Of a stretch of DNA of 64,000 nucleotides, positions 42,346-51,556 are shown one piece after another. Source of the stretch: JBJMLO01 sp045805265 (lineage in GTDB: Bacteria > Actinomycetota > UBA4738 > JACQTL01); NCBI GenBank assembly GCA_045805265.1, contig JBJMLO010000013.1, positions 248,001-312,000 on the forward strand. Direction: 5' to 3'. How positions within the stretch are numbered: position 1 is the first letter of the stretch; the number at the start of each line of letters is the position of its first letter. A program made the position numbers and the translations under genes. The notes under the pieces were generated by a model. It was not told where the DNA came from. It searched no databases and saw only the letters and a list, made by a program, of their open reading frames with translations.

Positions 42346-43644
42346 CTAGGCCTCCTTCTGGTGCTCGTCCCCCTCGGACTTCGCGCGAGGGGTCCCCCCG
42401 CTCGAGGCCTCGTCGGGCTTGGGCTCGGTGCCCGACCCACCCCCCGGCCGGTCGGGCTCGACCTGGGGATCGTCCGAGCCGCCGTCTTCGTCCTGACCCT
42501 CGGGTCGCTCCTCGCGGGCCTCCGGCTCGTCGCCGCCCTCCCCCTCCTTCTCCTCCCCCACCGCGAACTCCGGCTGGGCCTTCGTCTCCCCGGGCTCGGT
42601 GTGCTCGGGGACGTCGACGGAGCCGCCGGGCCGCTCGAACGCCGTCGCGAAGCCCCGCTCCGGCTCCGGACCCCGCTCGTCTGACGGCGCCCCGGCGTCA
42701 CGCTCGAGCTGCTCGGTCTCCTCCGCGGTCATCCCCGAGGTCGAGACCGCCTCGGGACCCTCGTCCTCTTCCCCGGAACCCCGGCGTCCCGTGTCGGCCT
42801 CCTCGGACATCCCGATGGGGCCGTCGGTGGCACCAGCCAGGAACTGGCGGACCACCGGGATGTCGGAGTCGAACATGTTCTCCTTGGTGTCGAACCGCAC
42901 GAGGTTCCGCAGGTAGAGCATCCCGATGAAGTCGGCGATCCGCCGCGCGGTGGCGATGTCGTGCGTCACGACGATGAACGTCGACTCCAGCTGGCGGCTG
43001 AGGTCGAGGATCAGCTCGTTGAGGAACGCGGTCCGCACCGGGTCGAGGCCGGAGTCCGGCTCGTCGAACATCACGATCTCGGGATCGAGGACCAGCGCCC
43101 GAGCCAGCCCCGCCCGCTTCTTCATGCCGCCCGAGATCTCGCCGGGGAGCTTCTTCTCGGCGCCCTGCAGGCCGACCATCTTGAGCTTCTCGTCGACGAT
43201 GTCCTTGATCTCCTTCTCGGGCTTGCGGGTGTGCTCGCGCAGCGGGAACGCGACGTTGTCATAGATGTTCATGGAGCCGAACAGCGCGCCATCCTGGAAC
43301 AGAACCCCGAACTTGCGCCGGACCTTGTACAGCTCGCGCGAACCGAGCTTCACGATGTCCCGGCCGTCGATCCAGATCTCGCCGCGCTCGGGCTTCAGCA
43401 GGCCCATGATGTTCTTGAGGAACACGGACTTGCCCGTTCCGGAGGGCCCGAGCATGAGGGTGATCTTTCCCTTGGGGATGTCGCAGGTGATGTCCTCGAG
43501 GACGGTCTGCTCGCCGAACGACTTCGTCAGGCCCCGGATCGAGATCTCGGTCTCGAGGTCGCCATGGGAGCCCTCGCCATCCTCGCGTTGCTTCGACCGC
43601 TCCTCGTCGGAACGCGGAAGTACGGCGGTATCCGTGGGTGTCAC
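42346..43644 (-). CDS. Mce-transporter ATPase (Mkl/MceG type) with long acidic tail
   Basis: A 432-residue ABC ATPase heading the mce operon. Walker A is GPSGTGKS at 66-73, signature ISGGMKKRAGLARA at 170-183, Walker B VMFDEPDSGLD at 191-201, and the switch His is in VTHD. The sequence FQDGALFGSMNIYDN is typical of MlaF/Mkl. From about residue 280 a tail of 150 residues rich in Glu, Asp, Gly, Pro and Ser follows, likely disordered, and unusual for the family. An N-terminal extension of about 30 charged residues is also present. The start is GTG with AGGGGGAG before it. Confidence 0.93.
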   Translation of the reverse strand: MTPTDTAVLPRSDEERSKQREDGEGSHGDLETEISIRGLTKSFGEQTVLEDITCDIPKGKITLMLGPSGTGKSVFLKNIMGLLKPERGEIWIDGRDIVKLGSRELYKVRRKFGVLFQDGALFGSMNIYDNVAFPLREHTRKPEKEIKDIVDEKLKMVGLQGAEKKLPGEISGGMKKRAGLARALVLDPEIVMFDEPDSGLDPVRTAFLNELILDLSRQLESTFIVVTHDIATARRIADFIGMLYLRNLVRFDTKENMFDSDIPVVRQFLAGATDGPIGMSEEADTGRRGSGEEDEGPEAVSTSGMTAEETEQLERDAGAPSDERGPEPERGFATAFERPGGSVDVPEHTEPGETKAQPEFAVGEEKEGEGGDEPEAREERPEGQDEDGGSDDPQVEPDRPGGGSGTEPKPDEASSGGTPRAKSEGDEHQKEA

Positions 43645-43862
43645 GGTCTCCCCCTCGTCCTCACCCTCGATATCGATGGCTGGCGGAGCGCCAGATGGGC
43701 TCGCCGTTTGTTTCCCCGCTCAGGAACATTGGAAACCAGCCGCCCGGGTGAGGGCGCGCGAAGCCGCAGGTCAGCGGGTCCTGTTGCACACGATGGACCG
43801 GGCCCCCTCGGATCCGGGGACCCGACAGATGTGACGTCGGCCGGAGACGAGCGAGCGACGAC

Positions 43863-44609
43863 ATGGATCAGGCGGACGAGGTGAGCAGGCGGAAGGCCCA
43901 GGCCCGCGAACGGGCGTGGGCCGCCCTGGAGGAGGCCGGCGCCGCCCGGTTCCCCGGCACCCGCGGGCGGATCCCGAACTTCATCGGCGCCGAGCGGGCA
44001 GCGGAGGTGCTGGCCGGGACGCCGGAGTGGCGCTCGGCGAGGGTCGTCAAGTCGAACCCCGACGCGCCGCAGCTGCCCGTTCGGGCCCGTGCGCTGGCCG
44101 AGGAGAAGCGCCTCTACGTGGCGGTGCCCCGGCTGGCCGCCGACCGGCCGTTCCTCCTGCTCGATCCGGCGCGTCTGCGGGTCCGGCCGCGGGCGGCGGC
44201 CTCCATCCGGGGCGCCTCGTCGGCCGGGCGCCCGGTGCGCGTCGAAGACGTGGAGCACGTCGACCTCGTGGTGTGCGGGACGGTCGCCGTGAACCGCGCC
44301 GGCACGCGCGTCGGCAAGGGCGGAGGCTACTCGGACCTGGAGCTCGCCCTGCTCGTCGAGTCCGGCGCGATCGACGACCGCACCACGATCGCCACCACCG
44401 TGCACGAGTCTCAGGTCGTGGCCGGGCGCCTCCCGGAGACCGGGCACGACTTCCGGGTGGACCTGGTGGCGACGCCCTCGGGCCTCATCCGGCCGAGGCG
44501 TCGGGCCCGGCCGCCCGGCCTGCTGTGGGATCCCCTGGACGAAGAGCGGATCGGGTCGATTCCTGAACTTCGGCGGCAGGCGAAACGGGTCGGCAGGCCG
44601 GGGTCCTGA
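43863..44609 (+). CDS. 5-formyltetrahydrofolate cyclo-ligase-like protein
   Basis: A 248-residue protein of the 5-formyltetrahydrofolate cyclo-ligase superfamily, which closes 5-formyl- to 5,10-methenyl-tetrahydrofolate with ATP. The strongest sign is the nucleotide loop RVGKGGGYSDLELALL. VDLVVCGTVAVNRAG and TTIATTVHESQVV are also in place. The N-terminal part (ARFPGTRGRIPNFIGAERA) matches the MTHFSD-like subgroup rather than the small bacterial FAU1 enzymes, so the substrate may differ. It is divergent from the mce operon across 218 nt, and its TGA touches the stop of the convergent acyl-CoA synthetase. Confidence 0.8.
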   Translation: MDQADEVSRRKAQARERAWAALEEAGAARFPGTRGRIPNFIGAERAAEVLAGTPEWRSARVVKSNPDAPQLPVRARALAEEKRLYVAVPRLAADRPFLLLDPARLRVRPRAAASIRGASSAGRPVRVEDVEHVDLVVCGTVAVNRAGTRVGKGGGYSDLELALLVESGAIDDRTTIATTVHESQVVAGRLPETGHDFRVDLVATPSGLIRPRRRARPPGLLWDPLDEERIGSIPELRRQAKRVGRPGS

Positions 44610-46271
44610 TCAGCCCCTGCTCGCCGACCGGCGGATCTTCCGGGGCTCGTCGTCCTCGAGTCGCGACTCCAGCTCGCGGCGAATGACCTTGCCGGTGGAC
44701 GTGCGGGGGAGTTCGTCGACCACTCGGATGGTCCGGGGGACCTTGAACGACGCGAGGTCCCGGCGGGCGGCTGCCTCGATCGCGGCGGGCTTGGCCGTGC
44801 CGACGACGAACGCCGCCAGCACGTGCCCGTACTGGCGGTCGGGCACGCCGATCACCGCCGCGTCGTCGACGCCGCGGACCTTGGAGATCACGCGCTCGAC
44901 CTCGGCCGGGTACACGTTCTCCCCGCCGACCACGACCATGTCGTCGGCGCGCCCCTCGACGAAGAGCCGGCCGTGCTCGTCGAGCCTGCCGAGGTCCCCC
45001 ATCGACAGGAACCCCTCCCGCTCCGGAGACGACTCACCGGACTGGTACCCCTCGAACAGCGCGTCGCTCCGGACGTGCAGCGTCCCGGCCCGGCCGGGCT
45101 TCACTCGGTTGCCGTCGTCGTCGAACACCGCGACCTCCACTCCCCGGACCGGCCGCCCGGCCGTACGGGGGTCGGCCGCGATGTCCTCCGGGGTGGCCAC
45201 GGCCACCCAGCCCCCCTCCGTGGAGCCGTACAGGTCGTACAGCACCTCGCCGAACAGCTCCTGGGTCTCCGCCCGGAGCTCCGGGGACATGGCCGACCCG
45301 CTCACCAGCACGGCGCGCAGGCCCTTCGGCTTCGGGTTCCGCTGGCGGGCCGGCAGGTCCAGGATCCGGCGAAGCATCAACGGCACCAGCGCGACGACGT
45401 CGGCGTCGTGCTCGGCGATGAGGCGCAGGGTGTCCCTCGGATCGAACTGCTCCGGCAGCACGAGCGTCCCCCCCACCGCTCCGGCCAGCGACATGACCAG
45501 CAGCCCGAAGGAATGGAACAGCGGCGCCGGGCAGACCATCACGTCCCCCCGGCGCACCGGCAGGGTGGCGAGCAGCCCGGCAACCGCGAGCGGGCCGCTG
45601 GACCGCGTGCTGCGGGCAGCGGCCTTCGGCGTCCCGGTCGTGCCCGACGTGTGGATCACGATCATGCCGCGCCGTCGCGGGAGCGCGACCGGGAACAGCG
45701 GCAGTCCCGACTCCGCGGCCAGGAGGTTTTCATACTGCTCGCCGGTCAGGACGACGGCCGTGCGCTCCGGGATGGACCCGGCGATCGGCCGGGCGTGCCG
45801 GGGGTCGGCCACGAGCACCGGCGGACGCAGTCGCTCGAGCAGCTCCGCCAGCTCCCCTTCCCGTCCCCACGTGTTGAGGGGGGCGACCGTGACCCCAAGC
45901 TTCTGGGCGGCGAGGATGGTCTCCACCGCCTCGCGACCGTTCCGGACGAGGGTCGCGACTGTGGCGTCGCCCCGCAGCCCCAGCCGCTCCAGCGCGCGGG
46001 CCAGGCGGGTGCTCCGGTCCTCCACCTCGCGCCAGGTCAGCGTCCCCTCCCGGTCGTGGACTGCGGGACGGGACGGTGTGTCCAGCGCGTTGACGTGCGA
46101 CAGGATCCCGAGGGAGGCGCCCCGGCCGACCAGCCAGGGCGCGGACAGCCACGCCGCCGCCGCCCGGCGCGGCGTGACCACGCCGGTCCGGGCGACCGCC
46201 AGCCCGGTGCGCGGGTCCAGCACCGCCGCCACCCGGCGCGCCAGCTCCCGGGGATCGATACGTCCGGCCAT
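44610..46271 (-). CDS. AMP-forming acyl-CoA synthetase
   Basis: A 553-residue member of the adenylate-forming family. Motifs in order are IVIHTSGTTGTPKAA (AMP-binding loop), LYDLYGSTEGGW, MGDLGRLDEHGRLFVEGRADD, VVVGGENVYPAEVERVI and a closing RTSTGKVIRRELE with the catalytic lysine. It activates a carboxylic acid, most likely a fatty acid, to acyl-CoA. The substrate length cannot be stated. A location next to the mce lipid importer fits lipid use but is separated by one gene on the other strand. Confidence 0.92.
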   Translation of the reverse strand: MAGRIDPRELARRVAAVLDPRTGLAVARTGVVTPRRAAAAWLSAPWLVGRGASLGILSHVNALDTPSRPAVHDREGTLTWREVEDRSTRLARALERLGLRGDATVATLVRNGREAVETILAAQKLGVTVAPLNTWGREGELAELLERLRPPVLVADPRHARPIAGSIPERTAVVLTGEQYENLLAAESGLPLFPVALPRRRGMIVIHTSGTTGTPKAAARSTRSSGPLAVAGLLATLPVRRGDVMVCPAPLFHSFGLLVMSLAGAVGGTLVLPEQFDPRDTLRLIAEHDADVVALVPLMLRRILDLPARQRNPKPKGLRAVLVSGSAMSPELRAETQELFGEVLYDLYGSTEGGWVAVATPEDIAADPRTAGRPVRGVEVAVFDDDGNRVKPGRAGTLHVRSDALFEGYQSGESSPEREGFLSMGDLGRLDEHGRLFVEGRADDMVVVGGENVYPAEVERVISKVRGVDDAAVIGVPDRQYGHVLAAFVVGTAKPAAIEAAARRDLASFKVPRTIRVVDELPRTSTGKVIRRELESRLEDDEPRKIRRSASRG

Positions 46272-46440
46272 CGCTCCGACTGATCTTCCCCGGACCCGCC
46301 GCGGTTCACGCGGCCCGGGGGCTCATCGCCGCTCCGTCGGGGGCTCCGGGGTACGCTCGTCGCCGACCGGGAGGTTCCGTGGAGCGCCGACCGGGCATGG
46401 TCGGGGCGGCGATCGCGTTGCAATAGACAGAGGAGTCGAC

Positions 46441-47724
46441 GTGAAGTTCCAGATGGTGAAGCGAACGGGGCATCCCGACTTCCTCGACCTGCCGTGGCAT
46501 CTCCCGCTGGCCGACTGGCGGAGCGAGCGGTTCGTGGACGTCCCGCAGGGGATCTTCCGGCACGTGGTGCGCTTCGTCGAGTACGACGGGGCGCTGTACG
46601 CGCTGAAGGAGCTCCCCCGTCACCTGGCCCGGCGCGAGTACCGGTTGCTCTCGCGCATGGCCAGGGCGTCGATTCCCGTGGTCGAGGTCGTGGGCGTGGT
46701 GACGGAGCGGACGACGACCTCCGGGGAGGGCGGCACCATCGACCGGTCCGGCGAGGAGGACCTCGAGGCGGTCCTCATCACCCGCCACCTCGACTTCTCG
46801 CTTCCGTACCGCAGCCTGTTCACCCGGCGGGGGATGTCCGACCCGGTCGACCGACTCCTGGACGCGCTGGCGAACCTGCTGGTCCGGCTGCACCTCGCCG
46901 GGTTCTCCTGGGGCGACTGCTCGCTGTCGAACACCCTGTTCCGGCGGGACGCGGGCTCGCTCGCGGCCTACCTGGTCGACGCGGAGACCGGAGAGCTCCA
47001 CCCGAAGCTGTCCGACGGCCAGCGCGACGTCGACCTGATGATCGCCGAGCAGAACATCTTCGGGGAGCTCCTGGACCTCATGGCCGCGGGCACGCTGTCG
47101 GACGACATCGACCCGGAGCAGACGGCGGGCGACCTCCGGCCTCGCTACGACTCGCTGTGGGACGAGCTGACGGGGGACCAGGTGCTCGAGCCCGACGAGC
47201 GGTTCCGGATCGACGAGCGGCTGTCCCGGCTGAACGCCCTCGGGTTCGACGTGGAGGAGCTCGAGCTGACCGGCGACCCCGACGGCTACGAGCTCCGGCT
47301 GCACCCGGTCGTGGTCGAGCCCGGCCATCACGCACGGCGCCTCCACTCCCTGACCGGCCTCCAGGTCCAGGAGAACCAGGCCCGCCGGCTGCTCAACGAC
47401 ATCTCCTGCCACCGGGTCCACCTGGAGCAGAAGAAGGCACGGCCCGTGCCCGAGGCCCTTGCCGCGTACAGCTGGCTCACCGAGGTGTTCGAGCCGACGA
47501 TCGAGGCGATCCCGGACGACCTCCGGGGGCGGCTCGAGGCGGCCGAGCTGTTCCACGAGCTCCTGGAGCACCGGTGGTTCCTGTCCGAGGCGGCGGGACG
47601 CGACGTGGGCCTCGAGGAGACCGTCGCCTCCTACGCCGACCGGATCCTCCGGCACGCCCCCGACGAGCGCATCGTCCCGTCGGCGGCGGCCGAGAATCCG
47701 GATTCCCTGGCCGAGGTCCCCTGA
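46441..47724 (+). CDS. DUF4032 protein with kinase-like fold
   Basis: A 427-residue protein of a family typical of actinobacteria. The N-terminal half reads like a protein or lipopolysaccharide kinase core: YALKELPRHLARREYRLL with K56, GFSWGDCSLSNTLF with D159 and N164 in a catalytic-loop pattern, and YLVDAETGE with D180 at the metal position. The C-terminal half is DUF4032 proper (LRLHPVVVEPGHHARRLHSL and NDISCHRVHLEQKKA). The substrate is unknown. GTG at 46441 is chosen because AGAGGAG precedes it by 5 nt. Confidence 0.85.
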   Translation: MKFQMVKRTGHPDFLDLPWHLPLADWRSERFVDVPQGIFRHVVRFVEYDGALYALKELPRHLARREYRLLSRMARASIPVVEVVGVVTERTTTSGEGGTIDRSGEEDLEAVLITRHLDFSLPYRSLFTRRGMSDPVDRLLDALANLLVRLHLAGFSWGDCSLSNTLFRRDAGSLAAYLVDAETGELHPKLSDGQRDVDLMIAEQNIFGELLDLMAAGTLSDDIDPEQTAGDLRPRYDSLWDELTGDQVLEPDERFRIDERLSRLNALGFDVEELELTGDPDGYELRLHPVVVEPGHHARRLHSLTGLQVQENQARRLLNDISCHRVHLEQKKARPVPEALAAYSWLTEVFEPTIEAIPDDLRGRLEAAELFHELLEHRWFLSEAAGRDVGLEETVASYADRILRHAPDERIVPSAAAENPDSLAEVP

Positions 47725-47764
47725 CGCTGCCGGCACCCGTCGACGGCGGATGCGGTTCATGAAA

Positions 47765-47808
47765 GCCGCCCCCTCGGGCCTGGCTTGCACCAGGATCGAG
47801 GGGGCGGC
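47765..47808. terminator. Long hairpin, likely bidirectional terminator
   Basis: A perfect 12-bp stem (GCCGCCCCCTCG, 47765-47776, and its complement 47797-47808) encloses a second 5-bp stem (CCTGG/CCAGG) with a 6-nt loop. It lies 40 nt after the DUF4032 stop and 36 nt from the stop of the convergent gene. Confidence 0.7.
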
Positions 47809-47844
47809 CGATCGTGTCACGATCTGCGAGATATATCGGTTCCT

Positions 47845-48423
47845 CTAGGCGAGAGCGTAGACGTCAACCTGGGCGATCCGGAAGTTGGTGCTGGGCTGGA
47901 GCGTCCAGAGCACCTGCGAGAAGACGGTGTCGAACAGGTGCGTTGTGACCTTCGTGAACGTCTTGCCCTTCGAGAGGTTATAGGTGCCGAGCAAACAGGA
48001 ATTGACGCCATTCACGTCGATGACGTCCGTGCAGGCCAGGGAGAGTGACGAGTGCTGCGGTCCGACGATACGCACGAAGATCGCGACACTCTGCCCGGCG
48101 CTCTGATCGATGACTGCGGTCCCGTCCGTGGTTCCGTCACAGTCGACGATGTCGAACCCGTTCACCGCCGGATCGAAGTTCCACGTGACCAGCCAGTTCG
48201 TCGTTCCCCGACGGAAAAAGACCCTCGCCCCGTTGTTGGCGCACAGCGAGTCGTCTTGGCTCCACTCGTTGGGGACGGCGATGATGTTGAAGTTGGCGAG
48301 CTTCTTTCCCACGTCCGTGATGCCGGGCGGCCTCGCGCTGGCCGGCCCGACGACGAGCACGGAGAGCGCAGCCCCAATCGCCAGCGCGGTCAGGGCCACG
48401 CGTGACCTGGACTTCCACTTCAT
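47845..48423 (-). CDS. Secreted protein of unknown function
   Basis: A 192-residue protein with a clear Sec signal peptide (ALTALAIGAALSVLVVGPASA, cleavage about residue 30). The mature part of about 160 residues is beta-rich, with four cysteines (in SLCANNG, IVDCDG, LACTDV and NSCLLG) that could form two disulfides. I recognise no domain; the asparagine and valine content and the lack of catalytic motifs suggest a binding or structural protein. AAGGAG precedes the ATG at 48423 by 6 nt, the best ribosome-binding site in this area, so it may be well expressed. It stands alone. Confidence 0.8.
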   Translation of the reverse strand: MKWKSRSRVALTALAIGAALSVLVVGPASARPPGITDVGKKLANFNIIAVPNEWSQDDSLCANNGARVFFRRGTTNWLVTWNFDPAVNGFDIVDCDGTTDGTAVIDQSAGQSVAIFVRIVGPQHSSLSLACTDVIDVNGVNSCLLGTYNLSKGKTFTKVTTHLFDTVFSQVLWTLQPSTNFRIAQVDVYALA

Positions 48424-48629
48424 GACGGACTCCTTCCAAAGCTCTCGGCGTGATCGATCGGATGGCCGGAGTCGCGTGTCGTCGCCCCGCCACGCCGGCG
48501 AGGCGTTCTCGCCCGATGGCTGAAGCGAGCGACCCGGAACTCTCTTCCTCTTTCCGATCTCTCTCTCGGAGCCCTCCGATGCTGGTTCTCTCTCCGAGCG
48601 AATCAGGTGTGGCGTGGTTCCCGGGGGCG

Positions 48630-48645
48630 CCGTACGTCCGTACGT
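48630..48645. repeat. Tandem CCGTACGT repeat, possible operator
   Basis: Two head-to-tail copies of CCGTACGT, each containing the palindrome CGTACG. The position is about 207 nt before the secreted-protein start and 279 nt before the cyclase start. It looks like a protein-binding site but could be chance. Confidence 0.35.
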
Positions 48646-48908
48646 GTGGGAAGTATCGGCGCGGGTCCGCATTCCGCACGATCCCCCACGCGAGTGGTTT
48701 CGCTAGGGCTTTCCGACCAGTCCTCGACCCGGCGCCGGATGGCCCAGGGGACCGCCCCCCTGCGGGCCGTGGGGCCGAGGCGTCGACGGTTCGTCGGGAA
48801 GGCGGCGCAGATGAACCTGTTCGGGCGGATGCGACAGGAGGGCCGCTTGGGTCCGCTGCTGGCCGCTCGACGTTCCGGACGATCGACCCGAGCGGCGGGA
48901 CCATCTCG

Positions 48909-48914
48909 TAGTCT
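48909..48914 (+). promoter_or_regulatory. Putative -10 box (TAGTCT) for the cyclase-NTPase gene
   Basis: TAGTCT ends 9 nt before the ATG at 48924 and no ribosome-binding site is seen. The spacing is at the outer limit for a leaderless start. Confidence 0.3.
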
Positions 48915-48923
48915 CCACGCGCG

Positions 48924-51551
48924 ATGGGTGGACTGCCGACCGGGACGGTCACGTTCCTCTTCACCGACATCGAGGGCTCAACGCGGATCCTCCTGGCCCT
49001 GGGGGATCGATGGCAGCCGGTACTCGAGGACCACAACGGCCTGCTCCGCGCCGCCGTCCGCGAAGCCGGGGGCCTCGACCTCCGGACCGAGGGCGACGCC
49101 CTGTTCGCCGTGTTCGAGAGCGCTCCCGCGGCCGTCGCCGCGGTGGCGGCCGCCCAGCGAGCCCTTGCCGCGCATCCCTGGCCCACCGATGCAGCGATCC
49201 GGGTCCGGATGGGGATGCACACCGGTGAGGGGGCCGTGGGTGGCGACGACTACGTGGGGCTCGACGTGCATCGGGCCGCCAGGATCGCGGCCGCGGCCCA
49301 CGGAGGCCAGGTGCTGGTCTCGTCAGCCACAGCCGAGCTCGTGCAACCGGCCCTTCCGGACGGAGTTTCGCTGCGCGACCTGGGCAAGCACCGCCTGAAG
49401 GACCTGGCCCGGCCGGAGCGCATCTACCAGCTCTCGATGGACGGCCTGGCGTCGGAGTTCCCACCGATCCGGTCCCTCGAGACGCCGTCCAACCTACCGA
49501 CCCAGCGCACGAGCTTCGTCGGCCGGGGCCGGGAGGTGGGCCGGCTCAAGAGGCTCGTCCGGGGACCGGGGCTCCTCACGCTCACCGGGCCCGGTGGCAG
49601 CGGGAAGACCCGGCTGGCTCTGCGGGTTGCGGGACAGCTTCTCGAGGACTACGCCGACGGCGTGTTCTTCGTCGAGCTGGCGCCCATCACCGACCCCCAC
49701 CTGGTCCCCTCCACCGTCGCCGACGCGGTCGGCGCCCGCGCGGAGGGACCGCGGCCGGTCCTGGACATATTGCGTGAGCACCTGATGGACCGGGAGGTGC
49801 TGCTCCTCCTCGACAACTTCGAACAGGTGCTCTCGGCGGCTCCCGTGGTCGCCGACCTGCTCGACGCAGCCCCGCGGGTCCGGATCCTCGCGACCAGCCG
49901 GGAGCCTCTCCATCTCTCCGGCGAGCAGGAGTTCCCGGTGCCACCGCTGGGACTGCCGGACGCCGGAGCGTCGCTCGCCCCGGAGCGCCTGGCTCGGACC
50001 GGGTCGGTGGCCCTGTTCGTCCAGCGCGCGACGGCGGTGGACCCGGGATTCGCGATCACCGACGCCAACGCCGCCGCTGTCGCCGAGGTGTGCCGGCGGC
50101 TGGACGGGCTCCCCCTGGCGATCGAGCTGGCGGCCTCGCGGGTGAAGCTGCTCTCGCCGCAGGCCATCCTGGAGCGCCTCGAGCACCGCCTGGAGCTGCT
50201 CACGGGCGGGTCCGTCGACCTGCCGGCCCGGCAACGGACGCTCCGGGAGGCCATCGGGTGGAGCCAGGATCTCTTGGACGGCGCCGAGCGCGCTCTGTTC
50301 CGCCGGCTCGCCGTGTTCTCCGGGGGCTGGACGCTGGAGGCCGCCGGGGCCGTCTCGGACGAGGGCGGCGGCGAGGGATGGGGCGGCATCGACGCGCTCG
50401 CCTCCCTGGTGGACAAGAGCCTGGTCACCAGGCTGGCGACGGAGTCCGGAGCGGTCCGCTTCACGATGCTGGCGACGATCCGCGAGTTCGCCCGCGAGCA
50501 GCTCGATGCGTCCGAGGGGGATGCGATCCGGGGCCGGCACGCGGCGTTCTTCCTGGCGCTGGCCGAACGAGCTGAACCGCACCTTCGCAAGGTCGAGCAG
50601 AAGCGATGGCTCGACGAGCTCGAGCTCGAGCACGACAACATCCGGACCGCGCTGCGGTGGGCGATCCACGCCGGGAAGGCGCCCGACGCGCTCCGGCTGG
50701 TCGCGGCGCTGTGGCGCTTCTGGCAGCTGCGCGGGCATCTCGCCGAGGGCAGGCGCTGGGCGGAGGAGGCGCTGGCGCTCCGGGCGGCAACGGAGCGGAC
50801 CGCCGAGCGGCGCCGCGCGCTCACCGCCCTCGGCGGGTTGGCGTACTGGCAGGAGGACGTGCCCGCATTCAGCCGCGCCTATGAGGAGGCCCTCGCGATC
50901 GCCCGGGAGCACGGCGACCCTCAAGCCGAGGCGGAGGGCGTCTACAACCTGTCCTACGCCCGGGCCTACCAGGGCGAGATCCAGGACGCGCTGGAACTGC
51001 TCCAGCAGGCCCGAGCGATGTTCGACGAGCTGGGTGACCGGCGGGGCATCGCCGACACGGTGTGGTTCCGCGCGGTCGGCGCGCGTCTCGAGGGAGATCT
51101 TCCGAGGGCCCGGGCCCTCGCCGCGGAGAGCCTCGCGCTCCATCGCGATACGGGGGATCGCTTCGGGATGACGGACGCCCTCTTCGCCGTCGGCCGGGTG
51201 GCGTTCGATGAAGGAGACCTGAGGACCATGGGCGTCAGCTTCCTCGAGGCCCTGGACAACGACGAGGACGTCGGCAACCGGACCGGCATGGGAATCGCGC
51301 TGGACCACCTGGCGGCCAAGGCGAGGGCCGAGGGCGACCACCTGCGGGCCGTGCGGCTGGGGGGCGCCTCGGAGGCCATCAAGCAGGCCGCGGGCGGCCA
51401 TGCCCCGCCGCCCCTCATCGATCTCCCCGACCCTCGGGGGGCGGCTCGGGAGCAGCTGGGCGAGCAGGCCGTCGCGGCCGCCTGGGAGGAGGGCCGGGCC
51501 ATGCCGATCGAGCGGGCCCTCGCCTACGCCCGGGAGGACGCCGACCTGTAG
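48924..51551 (+). CDS. Class III nucleotide-cyclase domain fused to STAND-type NTPase and TPR-like repeats
   Basis: An 875-residue signalling protein. Residues 8-170 are a class III adenylate/guanylate cyclase domain: FTDIEGST (metal ligand D15) and RTEGDALF (D58), but the purine-site Lys position is R54 and the transition-state Asn is replaced by H116 in VHRAARI; R120 is kept. Residues 195-500 are an AfsR-like STAND NTPase with Walker A GPGGSGKT (222-229), Walker B LLLLDNFE (D297) and RLDGLPLAIELAASRVKLL. Residues 550-860 are TPR-like helices. Unlike many relatives it has no LuxR HTH. It ends 5 nt from the convergent transporter-HEAT-cNMP gene, which suggests functional linkage. Confidence 0.85.
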   Translation: MGGLPTGTVTFLFTDIEGSTRILLALGDRWQPVLEDHNGLLRAAVREAGGLDLRTEGDALFAVFESAPAAVAAVAAAQRALAAHPWPTDAAIRVRMGMHTGEGAVGGDDYVGLDVHRAARIAAAAHGGQVLVSSATAELVQPALPDGVSLRDLGKHRLKDLARPERIYQLSMDGLASEFPPIRSLETPSNLPTQRTSFVGRGREVGRLKRLVRGPGLLTLTGPGGSGKTRLALRVAGQLLEDYADGVFFVELAPITDPHLVPSTVADAVGARAEGPRPVLDILREHLMDREVLLLLDNFEQVLSAAPVVADLLDAAPRVRILATSREPLHLSGEQEFPVPPLGLPDAGASLAPERLARTGSVALFVQRATAVDPGFAITDANAAAVAEVCRRLDGLPLAIELAASRVKLLSPQAILERLEHRLELLTGGSVDLPARQRTLREAIGWSQDLLDGAERALFRRLAVFSGGWTLEAAGAVSDEGGGEGWGGIDALASLVDKSLVTRLATESGAVRFTMLATIREFAREQLDASEGDAIRGRHAAFFLALAERAEPHLRKVEQKRWLDELELEHDNIRTALRWAIHAGKAPDALRLVAALWRFWQLRGHLAEGRRWAEEALALRAATERTAERRRALTALGGLAYWQEDVPAFSRAYEEALAIAREHGDPQAEAEGVYNLSYARAYQGEIQDALELLQQARAMFDELGDRRGIADTVWFRAVGARLEGDLPRARALAAESLALHRDTGDRFGMTDALFAVGRVAFDEGDLRTMGVSFLEALDNDEDVGNRTGMGIALDHLAAKARAEGDHLRAVRLGGASEAIKQAAGGHAPPPLIDLPDPRGAAREQLGEQAVAAAWEEGRAMPIERALAYAREDADL

Positions 51552-51556
51552 AGGCG

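Larger units (their letters stand above)
48424..48923. other. 500-nt intergenic region between divergent genes
   Basis: No convincing gene is seen on either strand; the frames that stay open code for Arg/Ser/Pro-rich sequence typical of non-coding GC-rich DNA. It holds a CT-rich stretch (about 48535-48600), a tandem repeat of CCGTACGT (48630-48645) and the promoter of the cyclase gene at its right end. It should carry the control regions of both flanking genes. Confidence 0.6.

Noticed and set aside
48450..48911. Possible small gene of 153 codons in the gap before the cyclase
   Set aside because: The product is Arg/Ser/Pro/Gly-rich with no motif or ribosome-binding site, and other frames are equally open.
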